This document shows positions 24,533 to 35,622 of a stretch of 64,000 bases of DNA, piece by piece (position 1 is the first letter of the stretch; every line of letters starts with the position of its first letter). A program made the position numbers and the translations under genes. The DNA is from Budorcas taxicolor (lineage: Eukaryota; Chordata; Mammalia; Artiodactyla; Bovidae): assembly GCF_023091745.1 (NCBI RefSeq), contig NC_068910.1, positions 49,835,272-49,899,271 on the forward strand. Reading direction: 5' to 3'. Below the pieces are notes generated by a model that saw nothing but the letters and a program-made list of their open reading frames with translations, was not told the DNA's origin and did no database searches.

Positions 24533-24960
24533 GGCTCGGAGGCCTGGACACGGGGCCGCGGCTCGACGGCAGGGCGGGCGCGGCGCGGGCGGCGAGGAAC
24601 CTGCGCCGCCTCCTCTGCCCGTTCCCTCCCGCCGCCCGCCTTGTGCGGCGCCGGGCGACAGCCGCGGGGAACGTCTCCGGGGGCGCCGGCTTAGCAACCG
24701 CGCGCCCGCCCCGCCTCCCTCCCCGCGCCCGCCCCGCCCCGCCGCGCTCCTCGCCCGGCCCTGCAGGCAGGCGGGGCCCGCTTTGAACTTGCTCGAGCAC
24801 CCCTTTCTTCTCCAGAGAGCGCCCGAGGTGGCCCTCGGGGACCTCTCTGGAGCCCCGCCTCTCCCCGCTCGCCGGGCGCGCCCGGAGCTAGGAGCGGTCG
24901 GGCTTTGAACCTGAGCCTCGCCCACGTCCTCTGTGGGTGGCGGACCAAAGGCGTTCCCAG

Positions 24961-25687
24961 GACCCCGGCAATCCTGGCTCCTCCTGGAGGTTCAGAGACC
25001 AGGCTTCCCTCGCCGATCCCTTCCCCCTACCCTATCCCCACTATGCTCACATACGGACCCCGCAGTCGCCCTCTGCGTGTCCCCCAGACTCAGAGACCTG
25101 CTTCCACTCTGTTCACACCAGTGACCTCAAAGATATAGCTTGCAAACTGCCCTCCAGCCCCATGTCTTCCTGGTACCATCCAACGGCTGCTCAGTGCCCC
25201 CTGCATTGTTCTACCCCTTGCAAGCCCACCTCACGCATAATTCCCCCCGCCCCCCACTTGCAGAGATTTCCCCATGTCTGCAGTCAAATCCCATCCCCTC
25301 AAAGACGGCTCCCAGGCCCCTCCCGGGAGAGATGATTAACGCAGAGAAGACCATGCCGGTGTTGGGGAACAGGATTTGCCACTCCAAACGGTCTCCCTTT
25401 GGAATATTATTTTAAGCTGGTTATTTTTTGAGAAACAGCAGACAGGGGAAAAACTCTGAAAACCAAGTAGGAGTTATCCTTGTGTAAGAAACATTTATAT
25501 TTGTATAGGAAATCTCCGTTTATTAGATGCCTCTTTTTACCTGGGAGAGAAGGACCAAATCTCTAAAAATTGCCTTTTCCCCTCCTTTCATTTCTAATTC
25601 TTTACTGAGTCTTGTCACATCATTTCTGAGGTTTTCTTTTTTTATTATTATATGAAACATATATCGTTATTCCCCACATTTTTAAAA
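24961..25687. other. Upstream flank of the CpG island
   Basis: Pyrimidine-rich non-CpG sequence (24960-25330) changing to AT-rich DNA. No exon or repeat was recognised. On the minus strand this is upstream of the putative promoter. Confidence 0.4.
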
Positions 25688-26098
25688 GGAACTAACTGTG
25701 AAGAAGGCTGAGCACCGAAGAATTGATGCGTTTGAACTGCAGTGTTGGAGAAGACTCTTGAGAGTCCCTTGGACTGCAAGGAGATCCAACCAGTCCATTC
25801 TGAAGGAGATCAACCCTGGGATTTCTTTGGAAGGAATGATGCTAAAGCTGAAACTCCAGTACTTTGGCCACCTCATGCGAACAGTTGACTCATTGGAAAA
25901 GACTCTGATGCTGGGAGGGACTGGGGGCAGGAGGAGAAGGGGACGACAGAGGATGAGATGGCTGGATGGCATCACTGACTCAATAGACATGAATCTGAGT
26001 GAACTCCGGGAGTTGGTGATGGACAGGGAGGCCCGGCATGCTGCGATTCACGGGGTCGCAAAGAGTCAGACACGACTGAGCAACTGAACTGAACTGAA
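25688..26098 (+). mobile_element. BovB LINE short 3' fragment
   Basis: About 410 bp of the 3' end of BovB, including the KKAEHRRIDAFELQCWRRLLRVPW peptide region and the ACTGAACTGAAC tail. It begins directly after AT-rich unique sequence and is a typical severe 5' truncation. Confidence 0.92.
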
Positions 26099-26235
26099 CA
26101 TAGAGCAAGCATTATTTTCCAAACTTATTTGAGCACATAGTTATATTAGTATATCACGAACAAATGGTTCTATACAAAGAATAAATAACAGCTCATGTGC
26201 AAGACCTAGAGAAAGATATTTAAAGAGAGATGATT

Positions 26236-26340
26236 TTCTCCTTTTTTGGCTATTTTGTGAGGTTTGTGGGATTTTAGTTGAACCTAGGAACTTGACGTGA
26301 ATGTACAGAGTCCTAACCACTAGGTCACCAGGGAATTCCC
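26236..26340 (-). mobile_element. CHR-type SINE, diverged
   Basis: Antisense, internally shortened copy ending AGGTCACCAGGGAATTCCC. Confidence 0.75.
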
Positions 26341-26519
26341 TAAAAATTCTAATCATTGGAGAAAGCAATGACAAATCTGCATCACAACCTTCCCCCTTTA
26401 TACTGTGCTTTTCCTGGTAACCTCTACACCCTCAAGATCCTCTTTTGTCTTCAGTTGAGGATGGTATTTAAGGTGAGGGCTTTAGCCATTTAGCCCCAGT
26501 TTTTCTTGGGCTTTCCCAT

Positions 26520-26741
26520 GTATGTGTGTGTTTGCTCAGTCACATCCAACTCTTTGTGACCCCATGGACTGTAGCCTGTTAGTCTCCTCTGTCCGTGGAA
26601 TTTTCCAGGCAAGAATACTGGAGTGGGTTGACATTTCCAACTCCAGAGGACGTTCCGGACCCAGGGATCAAATCACCATCTCCTGCGGCTAATGCATTGG
26701 CAGGCGGATTCTCTACCACTGCGCCACCTGGGAAGCCCTCT
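26520..26741 (-). mobile_element. Bov-tA SINE
   Basis: Antisense: GCTCAGTCACATCCAACTC first, tRNA-like end GCGCCACCTGGGAAGCCC last, with a short (TG)n at the tail side. Confidence 0.9.
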
Positions 26742-27626
26742 CATGTATACCTGTCGTTAAACTTGATTTTTCTCCTACTCGTCTGTCTCATGTCAATTCT
26801 GAGACCAGCCAGAGGACCCTAGAAGGTAAAGGAAAATTTCTTCCTTACCATCACCTACTTTTCCACATGGCCACTGACATGATTAGAGCAATGGTCTTGA
26901 TTTTCCTTGATGCATCAGGTCACCGAATGGCCTTGTCTGGTGTTGGTGTTCTGTGAGCTTGTTCATGTTGACAACACCAAGGCTGAGGACCAAGCCTGTT
27001 CCCAGATGTCAGGGTCCGTCTTCCTCTTCCTCACACATAATAAAAACTCTAGGAGAAGGCTCTAGTACATTGGTTCAGCAGCTCAGAGGTGATCTCAGGA
27101 CTAAATCTCTTTCCGTGGCATCCTTTAACATATTGCCTTCTCTCCTTAGACTCAGACTGTTGCCTCAGGGTCATAGAAAGGCTGCAACAGCCTCTGGAAG
27201 CCACTGTGTGCAAAAGAGCTTTGGCTTCCAGCTCGTTTGATGGCCACAGAATGGTCATCAGGGACCACTTGCTGCAATACTGAACAAAATGACAAATGAC
27301 CTGCCTCCCAGTCACTCCTGTCTTAGTAAGGAGAGGCAGATAATGAAATAGCAAGTATGGTGATAAATGGCAAGGAGTAAACAAACAAGGAGAAGGGAAT
27401 GGGGGTTGGGGACTGTTGTTATTTTAGGCTGGGCAGACAGGAAGGGCCTCACTGGCAAGATGACATTTGAGCAAAAGCCTGAAGGAAGAAGCTATCTTGA
27501 AATTTCTCTTGGCGGTAGGTAGCCCCTCGGCTACTTAAATATTTCCTTTTTAGAAGCCACTGCAGCCACTGTTCTTGACTCTATGATTTAGGAGTAAACA
27601 AAAGTTTCAAAACCAAAGTTTTAGGA

Positions 27627-27745
27627 AATTCCCTGGAGGTCCAGTGGTTAGGATTCATGGTCTCATTGCCAAGGTCCCAGGTTCAATCTCTGTTCAGGGA
27701 AATAAAATCCCATAAGCCTCGGGCAAAAAACCCCACAAAAACTGA
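27627..27745 (+). mobile_element. CHR-type SINE
   Basis: Sense copy with GAAATTCCCTGGAGGTCCAG and CAGGTTCAATCTCTGTTC, then an A/C-rich tail. Confidence 0.83.
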
Positions 27746-28747
27746 GTTTAGAAAAAGGTTTAATTTTTGTGAAAGAGGATTCAGATGACTTGTGTTTTCT
27801 TTCTTGTAAAAGCAACAGCCCAGCAAGGTTTAATTACTGTCTATATAATCATTTATAAATTAATTAGATAAACTCATTAAATACATACAAAGAACAGCTT
27901 AGCTCAAGTTATCAGATTACCTCCCAACAGTGAGGGATAAACGTGATACATCTCATTGAATACTGGGAGAAACTGTTACCTGCTCGCTGAACACCTATTC
28001 TCTTTCTGACTTAGTAACAGATCCCAAGTTTTAGCTGAACACACTGCACCCTGGAATAAAAACTAGATTTCCTAGCCTCCCTTCGTTACCGTACCAAACT
28101 GTGATCGGCTTGCCCACTATGCAGCAAAGTCAGTCTACTGATACCAGGTTGTGATAAAGGAAAGTACGATGTTTATTGTAGGACACCACGCAAGGAGAAC
28201 GGGCCTCTCATTATCCAATGGCTGAACTTGCTAATGTCTTTCAGACAAGTGTTTTTAAAGGCAACATTTGGGGTGAGGGTTGCAGCTCATGGGCTTTCTT
28301 CTGATTGGCTGGTGGTGAGGTAACAGGATATTTCAGGGATCTTAATCATCAACATTCTGGTTTTAGCCAATCTGGGATCTGTGTACTTGTGGTCAACATA
28401 TAGTCACCACCTTCCATTTGGGTGGGGGGGCCTTAGTTTCTGCAGAACAATGCAAAGATATGCATCAGATTGTTATGTGTGTTCCTTGGGGAGGAATGAG
28501 GACTGTTTTGTCACTGAACTACTGCTTAACATATCCTTACTGTTGTTGCTTGACTGCCTTTGCACTGCCTTTGCTTCTGCATTGCCTCACTTCCCTAATT
28601 AGTAACTGCAAGAGTCTGCTCTTTGGAACTCAGGAAACTCCTAGGAGACTAATGCCTTTTTCAAGGAACAGGGGCACAGAGGGGCTTTTGTACCCCAAAA
28701 AAGGCCCTGCTAGGGCCTGCTCAGTGTTACCTTCCCCTACCTTTTTG

Positions 28748-28962
28748 GGCTTTCCTCATAGCTCAATTGGTAAAGAATCTGCCTGCCAATGCAGGAGACC
28801 TGGGTTCGATTCCTGGGTGGGGAAGAGCCCCTGGAGAAGGAAATGGCAACCGACTCCTGTATTCTTACCTGGAGAATCCCATGGACAGAGGAGCCTGGCG
28901 GGCTACAGTCCATGGGGTCACAAGAATCGGACATGACTTAGTGACTAAACCACCACCACCAC
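28748..28962 (+). mobile_element. Bov-tA SINE with (ACC)n tail
   Basis: tRNA head TAGCTCAATTGGTAAAG with an intact GGTTCGATTCC box B. The 3' end is GACATGACTTAGTGAC followed by (ACC)5. Confidence 0.92.
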
Positions 28963-29533
28963 TTTTTCTTTCAGACTCCTCCAGCCTGAGAGGTCTAGGG
29001 GAAGGATAAGAAAGGGAATAAAACTTCGGAAAGGAACTTGGCAGGTGAACTCCATCTCAGTGGGGAGTTCAGACAGCTTCACTGTCTACCTCTCAACCCT
29101 CACCTCCTGCCAGTTCCCCAGGGAGGCCATAGGCTCCCGCTAGTGCAAATCCCTTGCTTTGTCTTGGCCACCGTCTCTTTCCATCCACTGTTCCATCTGC
29201 CCCATGCAGCCCTTACTCAAGCATCATCTCCTAACCCTAAGTAAATTGCAATGCACCTAACAAGTCCTAACTATTCTGTCCTCCCTGTGAGCGGAAGATA
29301 GGAAAGTAGAGTGTTGAAATGGCTGCACTGTGATCAATCAGGCTCCCCTTCAGTAATGACAACTGGCGCAGTTAGTGACACATTCCATCCAGCTGGTGAT
29401 TCCTATCAACCTTGAAGTCAGCCAGAATGCTTTGGTCGGCTTGGGCAGACTCATCACATGTGACTCAAGCCCACTCTGGTAGACCTCTTTCAACAAGAAA
29501 GAAGTCAGGGAATTCCCAGGCAGTCTAGAGGTT

Positions 29534-29753
29534 GGGGGCTTCCCAGGGGGCACTAGTGGTAAAGAATCCTCCTGCCAATGCAGGAGACTTAAGAGGAGTG
29601 GGTTCAATCCCTGGGTTAGGAAGGTCCTCTAGAGGAGGGCACGGCAACCCACTCCAGTAGTATTCTTGCCTGGAGAATCCCATGGACAGAGGAGCCTGGC
29701 AGGCTACAGTCCATAAGGTTGCAAGAGTCAGACAAGATGAAAGCAGCACACAC

Positions 29754-29804
<51 letters not shown>
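29534..29804 (+). mobile_element. Bov-tA SINE nested in a CHR SINE
   Basis: Complete Bov-tA with a 9-bp target duplication (CTAGAGGTT at 29525-29533, CTAGTGGTT at 29805-29813, one mismatch). Its tail has become a long (CA)n. Confidence 0.85.
29745..29803. repeat. (CA)n microsatellite
   Basis: About 29 CA units with one CG interruption, grown from the 3' end of the Bov-tA at 29534. It is likely polymorphic. Confidence 0.95.
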
Positions 29805-29806
<2 letters not shown>

Positions 29807-30578
29807 AGTGGTTAAGACTCAGTGCTTTCACTGCTTTCAGCTGCTGGGGCCCAGGGTTCAACCCCTGGTTGGGGAACTAAGATCCCACAAGCCACGTAGC
29901 ATGGTAAAAAAAAAAGTCCAGAAAACAAAAACAACGAAGAATTCAAAACTCTTGCCTAAGATAAAGTGCAGGATTTCCCATGGAAGATGTTGATGCATAC
30001 AATCTCTCCACTCTGTTTTAGCTAACTGTGTCAGCTGTGTGTAGACATGATTTCAGGAATACATCTAAAATGCAATACCCCTTTTCCTGGATAGAAGCTC
30101 CTGCTTTTTTAAACAAACCCGTTTATTTCCAATGTCTGCTAAACTTGCCATCTGGGCCTTCCCGATGCCCGAGAATATGGCACTTGGTGCAGTAAAAACA
30201 AGATGCAGATAATTGTTTCTCTATTGTAGCAATAAAAACAAACTCATTTGCAAAACCACTAAATGATTTTCAAATGTGGAATGGTAATAAAAGGCAAGTC
30301 CGAAACATTCCCCTGCCCATACGGTATAGTAGCAGATTCAGGGCAAGATTTCAAGCATCACAGGACATGACATTCTCGAGACACTGCCTATAATTAGATA
30401 TAAAAGCTAGAAAACAGAACTGGGCTTAAGTCTGAGAGAGACAGACTGAAACACAAAAATACGTGTAATCTCTCTTGAATTACCAAACTTGTCCTCAAAA
30501 AAAAAAAAAAAGAGAGAGAGATAATAAGTAAATAGTAGCCAGTCCTAAGATTCCAGGATAAAACACATTGGGTCACAG

Positions 30579-30720
30579 GGGACTTCCCTGGCAGTCTAGT
30601 TCCAGTACAGAGGGTATAGGTTCGATCCCTGGTGGGAGAGATAAGTTCAGGCAGCCAAAACACCAAAACATAAAACAGAAGCAATATTGTAACAAATTCA
30701 ATAAAAACTTAAAAAAAAAC
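30579..30720 (+). mobile_element. CHR-type SINE, internally deleted
   Basis: GGGACTTCCCTGGCAGTCTA head, GGTTCGATCCCTGG box, and the GAAGCAATATTGTAACAAAT tail shared with copies at 22050 and 57738. Confidence 0.85.
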
Positions 30721-31196
30721 CCACGGAAGCACACAAAGTTAAAGCCATACATATGTACAAGCATATTTGCAAAATGGGATGCATGGTTCATGCCTATATA
30801 TGGACCCTGCCAAAACTGAGAATGTGATAAGGAAATTCTGAAGTTAGGGGCTCAGATTCTCTTACATAAAACTTTAAAATAAACTTATCAGTGATTCAGT
30901 TGGCCTCAAATAAATTCTCCCTGTTCATCTTAATATAAAGGATAGAAGGTTATGAACCCTGGATATGAACGCTGTCCTCAAAGATAAAACAGAGAGAAAG
31001 TGGACAGACCTTGCCTGACTCTTGTATTTAACTGAAAGTTGCTGCTCTAAGGCAAGATCTGCAAACTCCATGAATGGCACAGTCAAATCTGGCTCATTGT
31101 CAATCTGTATAAATAAAGGTTTTTTGGCATACAACCATGCCTATTAATTTACATATTGCCTATGCTATTTTTGAATAGTTGTAACAGAGACCATAG

Positions 31197-31393
31197 GGCT
31201 TCCCAGGTGGCCCAGTAGTAAAGAATCTGCCTGCCAATGCAGGAGGCGTGAGTTTGATTCCTGAATTGGGAGAAGAAAATGGCAACCCACTCCAGTATTC
31301 TTGCCTAAAGAATCCCATGAACAGAGGAGCCTGGCGGACTACAGTCCATGGGGTCGCAAAGAATTGGACATGTCTTAGCGACTAAACAACAGA
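31197..31393 (+). mobile_element. Bov-tA SINE
   Basis: Head GGGCTTCCCAGGTGGCCCAG. The 3' end is GGACATGTCTTAGCGACTAA. Confidence 0.9.
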
Positions 31394-31625
31394 CCCACAA
31401 AGCCAAAAATATTTATTACCTGGTTCCTTACAAAAAGGGTTTACAGACCCCTGCTATAGTGTCAGCAACTTTCTGTGTTCTGTCTTTGGAGGAAATGGAG
31501 AAGGGCAAGGCACCAAACTTTACTTCTTCACATGTTAAATAATATATAAAGAACTTTTCTAGAAAAAAAATTCAAATTTCTCATTCTCAGGTTTGAAATA
31601 AACATTTTACTTTAATTTAACCCTT

Positions 31626-31831
31626 TGGGTTTCCCTAGTGGCTCAGACAGTAAAGAATCTGCCTATAATGCAGGAGACCCAGGTTCAGTCTCTGGCTCAG
31701 GAAGATGCCCTGGAGAAGGGAATAGTTATCCACTCCAGTATTCTTGCCTGGAGCATTCCATAGACAGAGGAGCCTGGCAGGCGGCAGTCCATGGGGTCAC
31801 AAAGAGTCAGACATGACTGAGCGAGCGACTA
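31626..31831 (+). mobile_element. Bov-tA SINE
   Basis: Head GGGTTTCCCTAGTGGCTCAG. The 3' end is CAGACATGACTGAGCGAGCG. Confidence 0.92.
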
Positions 31832-32009
31832 TCCCTTTTTTGGTGTTCAACCCACTTGGGAGATTTAGCTCCTTCTCTGAATATTCTCAAAGATCTCTAC
31901 CAAAGAGGAGAAGCCCAATGCAAGAGGAAAGACAAACATTTTTGAACCATCAATCAGGAGCTTCTGTACAGGGACACCTCTTTGAAGCCCAGAACTCTGT
32001 GAAGTAGGG

Positions 32010-32180
32010 TCATTCTTGCCATTTTTCTGAGGATGTCTCCTGTTCTTAAACACTTGAGAAAGCTGAGAGTCGGAGAGCTTAAAAAACTCACCCAAGGTCA
32101 CACAATAGCCTAACAAATTGCAGAGGCAGAATTGGAATCCAGGTCTGTCTGCAACGTGCATCCACCATACCTTGCTGCCT
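32010..32180 (+). repeat. MIR SINE
   Basis: Contains ACTCACCCAAGGTCACACAA and GGCAGAATTGGAATCCAGGT, typical of the MIR core and 3' part. Confidence 0.8.
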
Positions 32181-33051
32181 GCTCGATGTATCCACTGATT
32201 CATCCAGTGAATAACCACTGAGCATTTCACGGGTATTTGCTATGTTCAATCTCTACACCAGAGCCTGAGGACACAAAGATCATGAAAAACAACGAAGAGG
32301 GGCTGCCACCAGGGTAAAATACATTTCCGATAGGATTGATGTGACCTCCTCCAGGTCAGAATCCCCTCAATTCATAATTTAGGTTTAAAAATTAAGAGTA
32401 ACCATATCCTTCTGAAAGACAGTCCCATGATTATATCTTCCTAAAAGATGTAGCATTGACTAGATTGTAACCCTGAAGTGTAAGCATACATAGACTGTTG
32501 ACATCATGTCAGAGAAGTCATCTGACTCATGGATTAAAGCAATTTCTCAAACCAGTTTAGTTCTTTAAAAATCTAGATTACCTTTGAATTCCTATTAACC
32601 ACCATACCAGACCTAATTCTAGAGTTCTGTTGGTGTAGAACTCACCAGACTGTGATGACATATAAAGTCACTATTTCCTAGTCTCTAACTTGGGTGTCAT
32701 TATTTTTTCAATGTAGTCTTGAGCTTTTATTTTTTTAATGCTTAAAAGTTGAAAGTTCATTCTATAATCTTGATAGAGCATCTTTAGTTTCCAACAGCAG
32801 CTCTAGTTGCTTAAGGGATAATTATATTATTTCTTTCCCTTGAATCTTCATGGCTATATGAAGCCTTTCATAGAATCCTAAAAGTAGTAAAGAAAGTAGT
32901 ATTATATACATTGCAACTCTAAATGTTTTAAATGTAAATAGTGAAGATTCTAGTAAAAGCAGTAAATGTGAATCTGTCTGTGCTGGAACAAGTGACTAGG
33001 ATGTCATTTCACACAGTCAGAAAAGTCGTTTGCTTATTTGTTTTAAAAAAG
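32181..33051. other. Unannotated AT-rich stretch
   Basis: No supported gene or clear repeat. Confidence 0.35.
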
Positions 33052-33062
33052 CAAGTAGGAGG

Positions 33063-33242
33063 GGAATTCTCCAGACGTCCAATGGTTAGTACTCGGCACA
33101 TTCACTGCTGAGTGACCAGGTTCAATCCCTAGCTGGGGAACTAAGTTCCTGCAAGCTGCACACGTGGCTCCCTCCACCCCACCACCACCAGAAAACAAAA
33201 ACAAAAACAGAATGAATAAGCAAAATAAATTAAAAAAAAAAA
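33063..33242 (+). mobile_element. CHR-type SINE with target duplication
   Basis: Diverged CHR copy with GGGGAACTAAGTTCC and an A-rich tail. It is flanked by an 11-bp duplication, CAAGTAGGAGG, at 33052-33062 and 33243-33253. Confidence 0.85.
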
Positions 33243-33511
33243 CAAGTAGGAGGTTTGACAGTGAAGATGTGAAATCTGATCATCATTGCATAAGCAATCT
33301 ACTGACCCCTAACGCTCAAGAATTGTCTGTTTTGAAACTTTCAAACAGATGGCAGGAAGTCATCTATAACTTTATGACTGTCAAACTAAGCACAGTGACA
33401 GAACCACAGTTACAGGTAAACCAAATTCTCCCCACTTGCCCCAGAATAAGTCATATGTTCCAGTGTGAAAATGACCAATTAATTAATGGTTGAAGAAAAG
33501 GACTAGGGCTC

Positions 33512-33742
33512 TAGGGCTTCCCTGGTGGCTCAGACTGTAAAGAATCTGCCTGTAGTGCAGGAGACTCGGGTTCAATCTCTGCGTTGGGAAAATCCCCTGG
33601 GGGAGGAAATGGCAACCCACTCCAGTATTCTGGATACAGTATTCCAGTATCCTCTTGCCTGGGAAATCCCATGGACAGAGGAGCCTGGTGGGCTGTAGTC
33701 CATGGGTTGCAAAGAGTCGGACACAACTGAAGCAACTAACAA
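33512..33742 (+). mobile_element. Bov-tA SINE with internal duplication
   Basis: Head GGGCTTCCCTGGTGGCTCAG. A small local duplication of the TACTGGAGT region (CAGTATTC repeated near 33624-33650) lies in the middle. Confidence 0.9.
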
Positions 33743-33774
33743 TTTATCTTCACTTTACACTGGTGCGTGACTCA

Positions 33775-34062
33775 ATTTTGAACTCCTTACACCAAGGACA
33801 GAAGTGGTATGGACCTAACAGAAGCAGAAGATATTAAGAAGAGCTGGCAAGAATACACAGAACTATACAAAATGATCTTCATGACCAGATAACCACGATG
33901 GTGTGATCACTCACCTAGAGCCAGACATTCTGGAATGTGAAGTCAAGAGGGCCTTAGGAAGCATTACTACAAACAGAGCTAGTGGAGGTGATGGAATTCC
34001 AGTGGAGCTATTTCAAATCCTGGAAGATGATGCTGTGAAAGTGCTGCACTCAATATGCCAGC
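33775..34062 (+). mobile_element. BovB LINE (RTE), 5' piece before LTR insertion
   Basis: This piece matches the pre-reverse-transcriptase part of BovB ORF2, with recognisable peptide such as ITTNRASGGDGIPVELF. Frameshifts and a 5' truncation make it non-functional. The sequence continues at 35623 after the inserted LTR. Confidence 0.85.
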
Positions 34063-35622
34063 TGCCGGGGTCCAGCCCCAGTGGATCCAGGGTGATTCGA
34101 AGGTGGGGACGGCGTCGGCGTCCTTGGAAAAAATACATATTTAATCACAGATATATAAAGAGATTAGAAACGGATAGTGTAGTAGGAAAATTAGTGGAGA
34201 AAAAGAGGCTGAATAACTTGGTAATTCAGCCAGAAAAACGGGGAGCAAGAAAGAAACGACATGGGGGAATCAGTCTTTCCGGAAACTGATCCCATTTCTT
34301 TATTTTTGGGTTTGCTTATATACCTTTTGTTACACATAGGGATGAATACAGAGTCACGCGGGGGTCAGCAGTCCTGACCTTTATCAAAATCAGGTGCTTC
34401 ACATAAATGTATAAAAAAAAGGTCTTAGGGATATTACATCATCTTCTGGCCATGAGACTTGCTGACATTTTATGATCCTTTCTTTCTGATAACCAAAAAA
34501 CTTATTTCTTCCAAGGGTGTTTTTTCTTAAACCAGGCACCACCCTCCAAATAAAGTTGCATTCCTATAGGGTGAGGGTGTAGTGAGTTACAATCAAGAAA
34601 GGAACTTATTTAACCCAAGGTTAACATGATTAATCTTAAACGTTAATACTTATTTCTCCTATATGCTAGTTATATTCATTATAAGGGCAGGGAACATGGA
34701 GATTTAGCAGCAAACATCAACCCAACAAATGAAAATCCTTTCACCAATGTTCCCCTTAATATCTATTTAGTCTTAAGATAATGATAAAGTTACATTTTTA
34801 CATAGCAAGGACATAGTGATTTATAACAAAGTACAGTGATCTATTACAAAAGAGAAAATTCATTAACTCAAAAAGTCTAGTATTGCTAACCTTAAAAACT
34901 ACTATATTTCCTTTTCTATATTCCAAATGCATTGATTAATATATTCCCAGGTGCCTAAGGATATGGAGGCCTGGCGGCAATCATTGACTCAACAATGAGA
35001 AAAGCCCTATGCTAATCAAGACTCTCAAAATACTCCAAAACTCTCGGTGCTGTTTATGGTTAACAGGTAGTAAACAATCATGTGCATAGTGGCAGGAGTA
35101 TGGATACTCCTGTCACACAAGCTAGTCTGTCAGCAGGGAGGTTTGACCTAAGACATCCTTGTCACACCCAGGGCAGGGAATTAGCAGCAATTATTGGCAC
35201 AACAAATGAAAAACCCTTCACCAATATAATTCCTAACCAACCCACTATACTAATAATTTCCAACTCCCCAAAAGAATTTGCCTTTAGTAAGTCAAGAACA
35301 TCTCGTGCCTCTCAGATTGGGAGGCTGTAAACAATCACATGTGGCCGGACGAACCTATACAAGTGGGCTAGATAACCTTAAGAGGAGTCCGTAAGCTGAA
35401 ACACTCTTGTCATGCCCAGGAATTTTTATTGACTTGGAGCTGCAAGTTAACTCCTTCTCTGAGAGAAACGGTTATGGGGGAGAGCATAAAACAAACTCTG
35501 GTTTTGGGGTAGATGCTCAGGAACAGGGGGTTTCCTGAGGCTTGATCACGTCTTTGTGTATGCCAAGCCTCCTTCCTCATGACCTTTGCCATGGGCGGAG
35601 TTCCTCACACTGGCCCCCAGCA
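34063..35622. mobile_element. Solo LTR, class II (ERVK-like) endogenous retrovirus
   Basis: The 1,560-bp element begins TGCCGGGG and ends CCCAGCA, the TG..CA ends of retroviral LTRs. It is flanked by a perfect 6-bp target duplication, GCCAGC, at 34057-34062 and 35623-35628. It splits a BovB element whose sequence reads straight across when the insert is removed. No gag, pol or env coding sequence lies inside, so it is a solo LTR left by recombination. Six-bp duplications are typical of class II elements. The exact family name was not determined. Internal repeated modules make it long for an LTR. Confidence 0.85.

Larger units (their letters stand above)
24085..24960. promoter_or_regulatory. 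CpG island, probable TATA-less promoter
   Basis: This is the only extended GC- and CpG-dense block in the window. It has repeated GC boxes of the GGGCGG/CCGCCC type, for example around 24476-24520 and 24705-24750, and no TATA box was seen. Such islands normally mark housekeeping or brain gene promoters. The minus-strand splice donor at 24450 points to transcription to the left, which matches the orientation of TRANK1 and the human position of DCLK3. A MIR fragment borders it on the left. Many overlapping open frames on both strands come from the lack of AT-rich stop codons and are not genes in themselves. Confidence 0.8.
29509..29917 (+). mobile_element. CHR-type SINE interrupted by a Bov-tA
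   Basis: The head (GGGAATTCCCAGGCAG) lies at 29509-29533 and the rest resumes at 29805 with CTAGTGGTTAAGACTCAG, ending in an A-rich tail. The insert is the element at 29534-29804. Confidence 0.85.

Noticed and set aside
24074..24925. 283-aa open frame on the minus strand as one continuous protein
   Set aside because: Low-complexity GC-rich frame in a CpG island. A strong splice donor lies inside it, so only the part before 24450 is plausible coding sequence.
28748..28820. tRNA-Glu-like gene
   Set aside because: The A and B boxes belong to a Bov-tA SINE head. The same applies to other SINE heads in the window.
29525..29803. Frames made of Cys-Val repeats
   Set aside because: They are translations of the (CA)n microsatellite.
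33903..34289. 128-aa frame spanning BovB and LTR as a fusion gene
   Set aside because: The frame crosses a transposon insertion boundary by chance and has no support as a transcript.
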